Source: an uncultured Saprospiraceae bacterium
GTDB lineage: Bacteria > Bacteroidota > Bacteroidia > Chitinophagales > Saprospiraceae
Direction of reading: 5' to 3'
Assembly (NCBI GenBank): GCA_938018185.1
Contig: CALIIW010000053.1
Coordinates: forward strand, 1-47,281
DNA: 47,281 bases
Shown: in pieces, positions 27,970 to 36,843 of the stretch
Numbering within the stretch: the first letter of the stretch is position 1
Layout of the letters: the number at the start of each line of letters is the position of its first letter
Notes under the pieces: generated by a model
What the model saw: the letters and a program-made list of their open reading frames with translations, nothing else
Databases searched by the model: none
What the model was told of the DNA's origin: nothing
Program-made: the position numbers and the translations under genes

Positions 27970-28632
27970 TTTAGCTTTTCTAAAGCGCTTTTTCTTTTGT
28001 TTGATATAGGTTTCAACTTTCCAGAAATGAATCAACTCTCCAAAAATTAAAATTATCCAGCCTGAAGCAAAAAGAATATTTCTCGACAACTCAATTACAA
28101 AAACTTTGTCAAGAAAGAAATTCCTTACTACTAAAACCTCAAACCCTATAACAAAGGCAGCCAAAATAAAAACTAAGATGCTTATAGCTCTTGAGTTTTT
28201 GAGATACTTTGGAATGATCTTACTTTTTGTTTTTGCTAATGCTTGGAAATATTTATCCTTATAAGGGTCAATTTTTATGAGTTCTTCAAAAATATAGATT
28301 GCTTCTGTGTATTTCATATTAAAATGACAAGCCTCCCCTTTCATATATAAGAGCTTGTTAAAAATATTTTCATGATCTACATATACAATATTGTGAATAA
28401 TTGAGGTCTCAATGGCTTCATCTACTAAGGCTAGAAATCGATCAAATTCATTAAAATCAAAAAGAGCTGTTAGGTAGGATACTTGGAGTTCAAAAAACTC
28501 ATTTAGCTCTAGAGAATAGATTTCTTGTTTGTTCTCCTCATAAAACCTTATAATCTCAGCTAACTCGGAACCTCTCAAGCTTTTGAATTCTTGATAGATT
28601 TCCGACAGATAATGAGATGACAATTGTGCCAT
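27958..28632 (-). CDS. TPR-like protein with C-terminal membrane helices
   Basis: A 224-residue protein, last gene of the minus-strand nadK operon. The start at ATG 28632 (MAQLSSHYLSEIYQEF) is chosen because it lies directly behind the preceding stop; a longer frame to 28770 would overlap that gene by 136 bp. The N-terminal 130 residues are helical, with one TPR-like unit (ACHFNMKYTEAIYIFEELIKIDP). Two hydrophobic helices near 150-205 (SILVFILAAFVIGFEVLVV and NILFASGWIILIF) are followed by a very basic C-terminus (KQKKKRFRKAK). A membrane protein with a cytosolic helical-repeat domain is likely. No family is recognised. Confidence 0.75.
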   Translation of the reverse strand: MAQLSSHYLSEIYQEFKSLRGSELAEIIRFYEENKQEIYSLELNEFFELQVSYLTALFDFNEFDRFLALVDEAIETSIIHNIVYVDHENIFNKLLYMKGEACHFNMKYTEAIYIFEELIKIDPYKDKYFQALAKTKSKIIPKYLKNSRAISILVFILAAFVIGFEVLVVRNFFLDKVFVIELSRNILFASGWIILIFGELIHFWKVETYIKQKKKRFRKAKSFQ

Positions 28633-28634
28633 TT

Positions 28635-29387
28635 TTAAATTGGATTTAAATTGTATATGATTGGTCTGCTCGGGGCAGCATCCAAAGATAAGTTTGTTAC
28701 CTGCATATTTAACAAATAAATACCTTCTTTGATTCCACTTGGGACGAAAATTAACTCCGTTATGGTACAATTTTGACGAATATTTTCAGGATAATCCCAA
28801 AATAATTTATGCCCCTCCAATTTACCCTCATCTTCTTCTCTGTCTACCGAAGGAAAATCTGTCAAAAGGTGTTCGATTCCACAGTCCCTTAAATAAGCTA
28901 GAGCAATAGGTTCGAAGTATGGCGGGTTTTGTCCAGAAAAATCCATGCTTTTGAAATAAGTATAAATATCAGAGCTGATTATAAGTGCTTTTTGCCCATT
29001 TGGCTTCACTTTCTTTTTTAGTGCCTCTTTAGAAATACGATAATCTCCATTTTTTGTTTTTTCCAGTTTAATATCAATGAGTTTTGCTACTAAAAAGGAA
29101 TCCTGGAGACATGCATTTACTAAGTATTTTTCCTTAGCAATATGCCCAACACATTCTGTGTGAGTCCCTGATCCATGCGGGTTAAAAAACACATTATAAA
29201 AATTTACTGGACTACCTTCTGCTGTAGAACCAATAAAAGAATCTGTTTTCACAGGTTCAAAATTAGGATCTGGGGCATAAAAGCATTTAGGATTATCTTT
29301 TCCATGATTTAATGGAAAAGAAAGATCAATTCCTTGATTAAGATCAACATGGTAATTTTTATCTTCTATTTGAATACCTGCTAACAT
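28635..29387 (-). CDS. Cyclase / kynurenine-formamidase-like hydrolase
   Basis: A 250-residue protein of the cyclase family (PF04199). The metal-binding signature is HGSGTHTECVGHI at about 65-78, a variant of the HxGTHxDxPxH motif with Glu in place of Asp. Other family segments are DLSFPLNHG near the N-terminus and GIEHLLTDFPSVDREEDEG. Relatives hydrolyse N-formylkynurenine or related amides, but the true substrate cannot be told and no kynurenine genes are nearby. The ATG at 29387 is chosen, 4 bp after the nadK stop, rather than the upstream frame extension that would overlap nadK. Confidence 0.82.
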   Translation of the reverse strand: MLAGIQIEDKNYHVDLNQGIDLSFPLNHGKDNPKCFYAPDPNFEPVKTDSFIGSTAEGSPVNFYNVFFNPHGSGTHTECVGHIAKEKYLVNACLQDSFLVAKLIDIKLEKTKNGDYRISKEALKKKVKPNGQKALIISSDIYTYFKSMDFSGQNPPYFEPIALAYLRDCGIEHLLTDFPSVDREEDEGKLEGHKLFWDYPENIRQNCTITELIFVPSGIKEGIYLLNMQVTNLSLDAAPSRPIIYNLNPI

Positions 29388-29391
29388 GAAT

Positions 29392-30273
29392 TTAATTTCT
29401 TGAGTCCATTCCCCAAGCAAGTTTTTCGCGCATAGTGCTTAAAAAACTTTTGTTGGGCAATTGGACCAACTTGATGGTATAATCATTTTTGCGGATTGCT
29501 ATTTCATCCATAGAAGAGATTGTTTCAAACCTGGAATCCAAAGTGCACAAAAAGTTTTCAGCTCTACCTTCTACACCAAAGGAAACAATGGCGTCATCTG
29601 AAATAACTATCGGTCTAATATTTAAATTATGCGGAGCAACTGGAGTTAAAACAAAGTTGCCGGAATCTGGAAAAATAATCGGGCCCCCACAACTTAAATT
29701 ATAACCAGTCGAACCAGTTGGTGTTGACAAGATTATTCCATCTGCCCAATAGGTAGCCAAATAAGCTCCATTGATATAAGCACTGATTGAGATCATCGAA
29801 GAGGTATCTCTTTTCAATATGGTGAAATCATTCAAGGCCACTTTTACATCGGCAAAAAGATTTTTATCAGACTCCAAATAGAGCATGGTTCTTTCTTCTA
29901 AACTGAAACGGTCATCACAAAGCTGAGTTATAGCAGTTTTAATTGTTCCTTTATCGATACTTGCCAGAAAACCTAATCTACCCAAATTAATCCCTAGGAT
30001 TGGTACATGTTGATCTAAGATTACAGTGACTGCATCTAGTATGGTGCCATCTCCCCCAAGACAAATCATAAAATCAATCTTTTTGACCTTTAGATCAAGG
30101 TAGCCTTCAAAAACTCCAACATCACGCTTAAATTTTATTTTATCATTAAATTGTTTGAAATATGGAGCATAGATGTAAGCGTTTATCTGCTTTTCGTGAA
30201 GCACGTCCAATAATTCCTGTATATAAGGAATATTCCCTTCTTTCACATATTTTCCGAAAATTACAACCTGCAC
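29392..30273 (-). CDS. nadK: NAD kinase
   Basis: A 293-residue enzyme that phosphorylates NAD to NADP. The signature GGDGT is present (ICLGGDGTILDAV, about residue 73), as are GRLGFLAS, the ND motif in LNDFTILKRD, and the conserved TPTGSTGYNLSCGGPI. The length matches the bacterial family. A GTG start codon (30273) is used; no in-frame ATG is near. It sits 14 bp after the Omp85-like gene and 4 bp before the cyclase-family gene, within one minus-strand operon. Confidence 0.96.
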   Translation of the reverse strand: MQVVIFGKYVKEGNIPYIQELLDVLHEKQINAYIYAPYFKQFNDKIKFKRDVGVFEGYLDLKVKKIDFMICLGGDGTILDAVTVILDQHVPILGINLGRLGFLASIDKGTIKTAITQLCDDRFSLEERTMLYLESDKNLFADVKVALNDFTILKRDTSSMISISAYINGAYLATYWADGIILSTPTGSTGYNLSCGGPIIFPDSGNFVLTPVAPHNLNIRPIVISDDAIVSFGVEGRAENFLCTLDSRFETISSMDEIAIRKNDYTIKLVQLPNKSFLSTMREKLAWGMDSRN

Positions 30274-30287
30274 TTAATTATCGTATT

Positions 30288-31679
30288 TTAAAGTGTAAGA
30301 CTAAAGTCTAAAAATACGCCTTTTTCCCCTAGTTGGTTCCAACTATATTCAATCTTAAGCACCTTATCGTAATAAAAGACAAGATTTAGCCCAAATCCTC
30401 CTCCCCAAAGCACTTTATTATTTAAACTTCCGTAATGATCATAGTAGGGTGCGTTAATATAACCCAAGTCATTATTTATTGTAAAATAGCACTTAGTGGG
30501 CATTTCTCTAAAACTTTTGATAGGCATAATCTTACCCCATTTAAATTCTTTTTCTAAAAAGGAAAACCTAAATGTGGTTTGCAACATGCCAAAATCTAAG
30601 CCATCAATAACATATAGTTCATAGCCGTTCATTACATTTTGCCCATAGCCTACATTGGAGACGTGGGTGTAAGGTTGCTTCTCTCTAATGAAGCTGTATT
30701 TAGCCCTGACTATAGCTTCTAATGAAAGTCTTTTGTTAAAACTTAGATACTGGGCGTAAATAGCGTTCAAAAAAAACGCATTAACATCATCAAAGATTCC
30801 AAAACCATCTTTTTGCAATCTGCCATTCAGCAAATAGCCATTAAGGGGGTAAGGCTTAATATCTCTATTATCAAGTACTCCTTCATATTGCAAGGTGAAG
30901 TGTTGTTGGCTTGCTTTATTATTAAGAAAGTATTCCTCATTCAAATCAAATGCAATACGATCTCCTATGGTATTATCACTGTAAAGAATCTTGGCAGTAT
31001 GGTAGGCATAAAAAGCTGGTCTGTAGGAAACTCCTGCTGCGATTCTAAATCTTCTTATTAAAAATTCATTGTTAAAATTTTCGAAAAGAAGTTTGTTCTC
31101 TTGAGTGATGTAGGCAATTTCCTTTCCTCTAGAAAAGAAAAAGTTGGTAAAAACGCCAAGAGTTTGAGATTTATTTATTCCTGGAATAAAATATTCAAGC
31201 TCATATTTTTTTGTGTATCCATCCTGCAAGGTCAGTTTTAATTTATCTCTATTTCCAGTTGGATTAATATAGTTTAATCTAATGCCATAATTTACTCTTT
31301 TTAGAGAGCGTTTTTGTTCTTGCCACCAGACATTAAAATTTCTGTCTGCCAATTCGAATATAGGGTATGGATAGAGGTACCAGGTTTCAACAAGTTCAAT
31401 ATTTATATCTACCAACTTCTCGGAAAATTGAATTAATTGAATTTCTGCTTTTACAAAAAGGCTGGTATTGAGAATGTTTTCCTGACTCCGACTTATTTCT
31501 TTTTTAAGTTCTTCAAGCTTGAAAGAATCTTCTGTCGTAAAGGTCAATTCCCTAAGAATAATTTTGTCCTTGGTTTTTTTATTTCCTTCAATACTAATAC
31601 TTCTTACAGTAAGCCCACTTTGCGCAAAACTTGTTTCGCACATAAAAAGTAAAAGCAATATTGAAAAAAGTCTAATCAA
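30288..31679 (-). CDS. Omp85/BamA-like outer-membrane protein, short form
   Basis: A 463-residue protein. The signal peptide is IRLFSILLLLFMCETSFA followed by Q. One POTRA-like domain covers about 24-95 (VRSISIEGNKKTKDKIILREL), then a beta-barrel-like region with alternating aromatic strands. It is much shorter than BamA (about 800 residues, five POTRA domains), so it is more likely a specialised Omp85-like transporter or lipid-related barrel. The start codon appears to be TTG at 31679, as no ATG precedes the signal peptide and a stop lies upstream. It is the first gene of the nadK operon. Confidence 0.78.
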   Translation of the reverse strand: MIRLFSILLLLFMCETSFAQSGLTVRSISIEGNKKTKDKIILRELTFTTEDSFKLEELKKEISRSQENILNTSLFVKAEIQLIQFSEKLVDINIELVETWYLYPYPIFELADRNFNVWWQEQKRSLKRVNYGIRLNYINPTGNRDKLKLTLQDGYTKKYELEYFIPGINKSQTLGVFTNFFFSRGKEIAYITQENKLLFENFNNEFLIRRFRIAAGVSYRPAFYAYHTAKILYSDNTIGDRIAFDLNEEYFLNNKASQQHFTLQYEGVLDNRDIKPYPLNGYLLNGRLQKDGFGIFDDVNAFFLNAIYAQYLSFNKRLSLEAIVRAKYSFIREKQPYTHVSNVGYGQNVMNGYELYVIDGLDFGMLQTTFRFSFLEKEFKWGKIMPIKSFREMPTKCYFTINNDLGYINAPYYDHYGSLNNKVLWGGGFGLNLVFYYDKVLKIEYSWNQLGEKGVFLDFSLTL

Positions 31680-31744
31680 GCTAAAAGATTTTTTATAAGA
31701 TAAGCTAAACTAATCAAACAAATACACTGCAATTCGCTAAAAAA

Positions 31745-31770
31745 GGGACTATCCATTTCTGAATAGTCCC
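31745..31770 (-). terminator. Intrinsic terminator of the DUF3078 gene
   Basis: An 8-bp stem (GGGACTAT 31745-31752, ATAGTCCC 31763-31770), followed on the minus strand by a T-run. It lies about 43 bp past the stop at 31814. Confidence 0.8.
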
Positions 31771-31813
31771 CTGACGTTTATTTTTCGTTTATTTTTATGC
31801 TATTACATATGGC

Positions 31814-32836
31814 TTATAGCGCATAAGTAAGACCTATTAAAAGGTATGTTTGAACTTTGCTTTCAAATCCGTCAGCATCTTTTAAATCTGCTATATCAAG
31901 GAAAGGAATATTATCAGTATTATCAACTTGAGTACTGAATGAAGGTACACCATTACCGTCTACTTTATTTGTTACGTAGTTGTTGTAAGCTTGTTGTTTG
32001 TCACCTCTAAGACCAAGTGAAACACCTACTCCAATACCTTTCCATACGTTAAAGCCAAAACCGTTGATCCATTCCCAGTTTGAGAAATTGTTAACGTCAG
32101 CATAACTAACAAATGCAGAAAGATTAGAAGACCAAGCGATACCAGAAAACTCTCTATTGTATTGAGCTAAGATCTTGCAACCTAATGAAGATTCGTAGTT
32201 CTGTAATTCATTATTAGAGAATACAAAGTTGTAGTTTAATGGGTGAAAATAAGCTGTGAAAGCAGGAATTGGCGTCCAGTTAAGACCCGCTCCTAAATCA
32301 AGCGTACCAGGATCATTGATATTAGATAAAGTAGTCTTGTAATCTCCTAATACAGATACAGCCCACTTTGGATTCAATTTATAACCATATGCTGAATTGA
32401 TACCAATGTTATCAGCAATTGTAGGAACGCCTGAAAATCCTTCATCAGGAATTACATCAGTGTTTCTACTATCAACTACTGTTCTAGCTTTTTGGAAGTT
32501 GAAGTTCAATCCAGTTCTCCAAAAATCTTTTTCTCTATCTAAATTTGCAAATGCGTTTACAGCAAGTCCAAGATCCAAACCACCAGAGTAAGGGTTTGCA
32601 GCACCATACCAGTCGTTGTATTTATTGTAGTTACCTCCAATAGTACCTAAGGCTCCAAATTTCCAACCTGGAAATTCTAAAATTCTTGTGTTAAGGTCAT
32701 CAATTTCTGCAGCTAGTGCGTCTAATTGCGCTTGCTTGTCTGCTTTCTGAGTCTTTAGTTCATCTACTGTTTGAGCATTTAAGCCAAATGTAAAGAGTGC
32801 TACAACTAAAGACAATAAAAATAATTTTCTACTCAT
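31814..32836 (-). CDS. DUF3078-type outer-membrane protein
   Basis: A 340-residue protein. The signal peptide is MSRKLFLLSLVVALFTFGLN with cleavage after LNA. A short helical segment follows (VDELKTQKADKQAQLDALAA), like a periplasmic coiled coil, and the rest is a beta-barrel-like region: GTIGGNYNKYNDWYGAANPY, DFWRTGLNFNFQKART, FTAYFHPLNYNFVFSNN. The W-x-x-G...N...W pattern fits DUF3078 proteins of Bacteroidota. Function is unknown. It is probably the last gene of the ECF-sigma cluster, with a terminator downstream. Confidence 0.78.
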   Translation of the reverse strand: MSRKLFLLSLVVALFTFGLNAQTVDELKTQKADKQAQLDALAAEIDDLNTRILEFPGWKFGALGTIGGNYNKYNDWYGAANPYSGGLDLGLAVNAFANLDREKDFWRTGLNFNFQKARTVVDSRNTDVIPDEGFSGVPTIADNIGINSAYGYKLNPKWAVSVLGDYKTTLSNINDPGTLDLGAGLNWTPIPAFTAYFHPLNYNFVFSNNELQNYESSLGCKILAQYNREFSGIAWSSNLSAFVSYADVNNFSNWEWINGFGFNVWKGIGVGVSLGLRGDKQQAYNNYVTNKVDGNGVPSFSTQVDNTDNIPFLDIADLKDADGFESKVQTYLLIGLTYAL

Positions 32837-32903
32837 GTTTAATTTTTTTAGTTCGTAATAGTTAATTTGAATTTATATTTAATAATCATAAAGTCCGCGT
32901 CAA

Positions 32904-33716
32904 TCACTTATCGTGAATTGTTATGTTCTCTTCGGTAAATTTACTGAGTGGGATTATGGTTCGCCCAGAAGTAGAGGCTAATGTGATTGTAGTGCTGTCC
33001 ATTGAGACAACTTCTCCTGTTATATTTTCTATACTTATGTTGTCACCCAAATTTATTCTTCCTTTTGAATAATAAGAGGAAAGAAAATTTGCCATAATAC
33101 TTTTGGAAGCTATTCCATAACCGATAGCAAAAGCTCCAATTATTCCAGCAAACATGATGGTCAAATTATCTGTTAAAAATTGAGTTGGAATAGTTGCCTT
33201 CTTTAAGGCAATCATTAGTGCATTTATTAACACAAAAAAGAAAACGAATGAAGCTATGATTTTCGCTGCCGGTATCCCTAAAGATTGACAAGTCGAGAGT
33301 ACAACTTTACGAATACTTTCCCCTATTAATAGGCCTAATACCATAATTATACCTGCAACAATTAAATTTGGAATCAGTCTAATTACATCTTGAATTAGAG
33401 CAGTTACCTCTTCTATTGCTAAAATATCAGCAGATATTAGAATTATCCCAAGTAGTCCCAAATAATAAACCAGTTTAGAAATAATCGTACTAGGAACAAA
33501 CTGAATGTTAGATTTACTAACAAAGTCAATTTCCTCCAATTTGTCTTTCAATTTATCTATTCCTGATTTCTTTAAAACAGTTTTTATAGCCCATGCAATC
33601 ATCTTTATAATTAGGTAACCAATTATAAAAACAACTAAGGCCTTAAATAATTTCGGTAGGGTTACAACCAAGTCATTAAATAAACCATTAATTACTTTTG
33701 ATGTTAATTCACCCAT
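32904..33716 (-). CDS. MscS-like mechanosensitive channel family protein
   Basis: A 270-residue inner-membrane protein with about five hydrophobic helices. It includes conserved TM-helix repeats (LFKALVVFIIGYLIIKMI and IVAGIIMVLGLLIGESI) and a pore-lining-like helix IGAFAIGYGIASKSIMANFLSS. A small beta-domain at the C-terminus (INLGDNISIENITGEVVSMD... TIIPLSKF) matches the MscS beta-domain, but the large MscS C-terminal cage domain is missing. It probably responds to membrane tension; this follows from family knowledge only. It lies between the 86-residue gene and the DUF3078 gene on the same strand. Confidence 0.83.
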   Translation of the reverse strand: MGELTSKVINGLFNDLVVTLPKLFKALVVFIIGYLIIKMIAWAIKTVLKKSGIDKLKDKLEEIDFVSKSNIQFVPSTIISKLVYYLGLLGIILISADILAIEEVTALIQDVIRLIPNLIVAGIIMVLGLLIGESIRKVVLSTCQSLGIPAAKIIASFVFFFVLINALMIALKKATIPTQFLTDNLTIMFAGIIGAFAIGYGIASKSIMANFLSSYYSKGRINLGDNISIENITGEVVSMDSTTITLASTSGRTIIPLSKFTEENITIHDK

Positions 33717-33775
33717 TGATTTTTCGTTTAGTTGGGTTTAATAAAAATACTAAGCTTTACAGATATGTTGATGGA

Positions 33776-34036
33776 TTATAATGGTGGCTCTGATGGAGAG
33801 TTTTCGTTATCTCTTTTAATTTCACCACCATCAGCATTGCGTGGTGATTTTAATTTCTTTTCTGAACCTCCTCCAGACATAGAAATTAACAACTGGAAGA
33901 ATCCAGGCAAATATAATTCAATAACTCTAGAAACAGAATTGATTAATGATATTGATCCATTTAATTCTTTTTCGCCATTAGGCGGTAATTCTGAGTCGTC
34001 GTCTAACCTTTTAAAACTATTTCTTTCTTCACTCAT
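33776..34036 (-). CDS. Hypothetical 86-residue protein downstream of the ECF sigma gene
   Basis: Starts 10 bp after the sigma factor stop and is thus translationally close to it. The ends are strongly polar and charged (MSEERNSFKRLDDDSE; KRDNENSPSEPPL) around one hydrophobic/amphipathic stretch at about 30-52 (LINSVSRVIELYLPGFFQLL) followed by SMSGGG. The position is that of an anti-sigma factor, but no zinc HxxxCxxC motif or FecR-type domain is seen. It could bind the sigma factor or the membrane. No family is recognised. Confidence 0.65.
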   Translation of the reverse strand: MSEERNSFKRLDDDSELPPNGEKELNGSISLINSVSRVIELYLPGFFQLLISMSGGGSEKKLKSPRNADGGEIKRDNENSPSEPPL

Positions 34037-34046
34037 TATTTTGCGT

Positions 34047-34622
34047 TTACAGGTCTTTAAAAATGTCTTTATACGTTTTCTGAGCTTTGTGTTTTGCCCT
34101 TTTGATTTTCATCTTTATGGCACTCTCAGATTTATCAAGAATTTCTGCAATTTCTTTAATTGACATATCATCTTGATACTTCATTAATAAGACTGTTTTA
34201 TCACCTAATGGGATCTTTTCTAACACAACTTTCAATCTGCTCACTTCCATTTCTAGAAGTTCTTTCTCTGGAACATCATCTATGACCTCCCCAACATTTT
34301 CAACTTCATCGTCTGCAAATAGATTTCTATCTTTCTTTCTTCTTCTTATAAAATCAATGCAATAATTATAAGTAATGGAATACACCCAGGTAGAAAATTT
34401 AGATTTTCCACTGAATTTGGCAAGATTCAAGTATATTTTCATAAATACATCTTGAGTCGCATCATTTGCCAATTCTTCATCCTTCAATAGAGAAATACAC
34501 TTACTAAACACCTTGCCCCCATACCGCTTATATAGTATAGAGAAATAAGATGATTCTCGTGTATTTAGATACAGAGAGATGATCTCTTCGTCTGGTATAT
34601 TCTTTAGTGCTTGCTTTCTCAA
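34047..34622 (-). CDS. ECF-type RNA polymerase sigma factor
   Basis: A 191-residue sigma-70 family protein with region 2 (QDVFMKIYLNLAKF, then FSTWVYSITYNYCIDFIR) and region 4 (LLMKYQDDMSIKEIAEILD, then KSESAIKMKIKRAK, a helix-turn-helix). No region 1 or 3, so it is of the ECF group. The start appears to be TTG at 34622: no ATG is in frame between the upstream TAA and this codon, and the sequence from here matches the usual N-terminus. The 86-residue gene follows by 10 bp and the MscS-like and DUF3078 genes follow on the same strand, suggesting an envelope-related regulon; this is inference. Confidence 0.92.
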   Translation of the reverse strand: MRKQALKNIPDEEIISLYLNTRESSYFSILYKRYGGKVFSKCISLLKDEELANDATQDVFMKIYLNLAKFSGKSKFSTWVYSITYNYCIDFIRRRKKDRNLFADDEVENVGEVIDDVPEKELLEMEVSRLKVVLEKIPLGDKTVLLMKYQDDMSIKEIAEILDKSESAIKMKIKRAKHKAQKTYKDIFKDL

Positions 34623-34855
34623 AGAACCGCCTTGTAATATTGGGTTTTCATTATTGCTATTTTAGACGCCAATTATACCTCTATGGGTACAAAATCGAAA
34701 CGTTAAATTGAATAAATTAAAAAGATTAACAGCGTAATATCTGCAAAATATCTAATATAATAGGCCATTCTTACTAAGGATCCTGAAAAAACATCTCCAC
34801 AAGTCTTAATAACAAGGACTAATTAATATCTTCAAGCTCTTAATTATTGAACTAT

Positions 34856-36259
34856 ATGCCTAATTTTTTATCACGTTTATCCCTGATCATATTCATAATC
34901 AGCCTTTCATTCGATGTTTACGCCCAAAAGGTTGAAGAAACAGAAGATGCTTTCTTTATAAAAGCCATTTACGACCAAGTTTTATCTTCTTCTAGCTGCT
35001 ACGATTGGCTAGATCATCTGAGCTCCAACATTGGTGGTAGGTTATCTGGTTCTGAAGCTGCTGCAAGGGCGGTCGAATACACCAGAGACATGCTGGATAC
35101 CCTAGGTTTAAGTCGAGTACATTTACAGGATTGCATGGTTCCTCATTGGGAAAGAGGAGAAAAAGAAGTGGTATACATGACTTCTAAAAAGACGGGAAAA
35201 CGAACGAATTTAGACGTTTTAGCGCTTGGAAATTCAGTTGCCACTATTGCTACAGGAATATCTGGAGAAGTTGTCGAAGTAAAAAGCTTGGATGATCTAG
35301 AAAAATTAGGAGAAGCCGGGCTTAAAGGAAAAATTGTATTCTTTAATCGTCCCATGGACCCTACTCAAATTAGAACATTTAATGCTTATGGAGGTGCTGT
35401 AGATCAAAGGGTATGGGGCCCAACGAAAGCCTCTAAATATGGTGCTATAGGTGCACTGGTTCGATCTATGACAACTAAAATTGATGACATCCCTCATACA
35501 GGGGTAACCGTTAATGAAGAAGGCAATGTAAAGATACCCGCATTAGCTGTCAGCACGATGGATGCTGAATTACTTTCTGCTACTTTAAAAGAAGGTATTG
35601 TAGAAGTATATATTAAGACAGATTGCAAAACTTTTGAAGATGCGCCAAGTCACAATGTAATTGGTGAAATCATAGGATCTGAATTTCCTGAAGAAATTAT
35701 CCTTGTTGGAGGTCATCTAGATAGTTGGGATGTAGGTGGAGGCGCTCATGATGATGGGGCAGGCTGTGTACACGCTATGGAAGTTTTGAATATTTTAACA
35801 AAATTAAATTATCGACCTAAAAGAACTTTGAGGTGTGTCCTTTTTATGAATGAAGAGAATGGTCTTGGAGGTGGCAAGGCTTATGCCGAAGCTTCTGATA
35901 AAAATAACGAATATCATTTAGCCGCAATAGAATCTGATGCAGGTGGATTTACGCCTAGAGGATTTTCTGCTGATGGCCATGCTGATATTTTTAGTGAACG
36001 GTATAAAAACGTTTCAAAGTGGCTTCCACTACTTGAGCCTTTTGGATTGTCATTTAGCAAAGGGGGATCAGGTGCAGATATTTCTCCTTTAAAAGGACAA
36101 AAGGGAATGTTGTTTGGCTTTAGACCTGACTCACAAAGATATTTTGATTATCACCACACCGCTGCAGACACCATAGATGCAGTAAACCAAAGAGAATTAG
36201 AGATGGGAGCTGCGGCAATTACAAGTTTGGTTTATTTGATTGATAAGTACGGCTTGTAA
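34856..36259 (+). CDS. Secreted M28-family zinc peptidase with PA domain
   Basis: A 467-residue aminopeptidase-like enzyme. The ATG at 34856 is preferred over a TTG three codons upstream because it gives a good signal peptide (LSLIIFIISLSFDVYA then Q). A protease-associated segment covers about 120-250. The two-zinc site of family M28 is complete: His in GGHLDSWD, bridging Asp in HDDGAG, catalytic Glu pair in NEENG, Asp in ESDAGG, and His in YHHTAADT. It probably acts in the periplasm or outside the cell on peptides, like plasma glutamate carboxypeptidase relatives. It is followed after 23 bp by the phosphoribosyltransferase gene. Confidence 0.92.
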   Translation: MPNFLSRLSLIIFIISLSFDVYAQKVEETEDAFFIKAIYDQVLSSSSCYDWLDHLSSNIGGRLSGSEAAARAVEYTRDMLDTLGLSRVHLQDCMVPHWERGEKEVVYMTSKKTGKRTNLDVLALGNSVATIATGISGEVVEVKSLDDLEKLGEAGLKGKIVFFNRPMDPTQIRTFNAYGGAVDQRVWGPTKASKYGAIGALVRSMTTKIDDIPHTGVTVNEEGNVKIPALAVSTMDAELLSATLKEGIVEVYIKTDCKTFEDAPSHNVIGEIIGSEFPEEIILVGGHLDSWDVGGGAHDDGAGCVHAMEVLNILTKLNYRPKRTLRCVLFMNEENGLGGGKAYAEASDKNNEYHLAAIESDAGGFTPRGFSADGHADIFSERYKNVSKWLPLLEPFGLSFSKGGSGADISPLKGQKGMLFGFRPDSQRYFDYHHTAADTIDAVNQRELEMGAAAITSLVYLIDKYGL

Positions 36260-36282
36260 GCCTGGGTTTATATTTAGATAAA

Positions 36283-36843
36283 ATGGAAAAGACGATAAAA
36301 TTGCTTGAGGGAGAAGTACAGATTCAGGATCTCACGTTTGGAAAATATATTTCGGGGGAGAAAATTCAAGAAAGGATTGAATCTTTAGGTAAAAAGATAG
36401 CAGCAGATCATTCTAAAACCTCACCTGTTTTTGTTGCTGTTTTAAATGGTGCTTTTATTTTTTGTGCAGATTTAGTCAGAGCTGCAAATATAAACTGCGA
36501 GGTAGCTTTTCTTAAAGTTCAGTCTTATGAAGGCACGTCAAGTACAGGGGAACTCAAACAAGATTTCACCTTTTCTAAAAACATAAAAGATCGACACATC
36601 ATTATTGTTGAAGACATTGTAGACAAAGGGCATACGATGATGCACCTTTTAGATCATCTAAAATCACAGCATCCTAAATCAATAAATATAGCTAGTTTTT
36701 TATATAAACCTACTGCTTGTTTATATGACATTAAGATAGACTATTTGGGTTTTGAGATTCCTGCTGACTTTGTGGTAGGTTATGGTTTGGATTATAATGG
36801 GTTTGGAAGGAATTTGAGGGATTTGTATCGTTTGAATAGTTAA
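36283..36843 (+). CDS. hpt: Hypoxanthine phosphoribosyltransferase
   Basis: A 186-residue purine-salvage enzyme that makes IMP or GMP from the base and PRPP. The PRPP loop IIVEDIVDKGHTM is present at about 105-117. Other family segments are FVAVLNGAFIFCADLVRA at the N-terminal side, the KVQSYEGTSSTGEL flexible loop, and FVVGYGLDYNGFGRNLRDLY at the C-terminus. The length is normal for the family. It is probably co-transcribed with the preceding M28 peptidase gene (23-bp gap), a link with no clear functional meaning. Confidence 0.95.
   Translation: MEKTIKLLEGEVQIQDLTFGKYISGEKIQERIESLGKKIAADHSKTSPVFVAVLNGAFIFCADLVRAANINCEVAFLKVQSYEGTSSTGELKQDFTFSKNIKDRHIIIVEDIVDKGHTMMHLLDHLKSQHPKSINIASFLYKPTACLYDIKIDYLGFEIPADFVVGYGLDYNGFGRNLRDLYRLNS

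Noticed and set aside
28633-28770. N-terminal extension of the TPR-like membrane protein
   Set aside because: It overlaps the end of the cyclase-family gene by 136 bp; the ATG at 28632, just behind that stop, is the better start.
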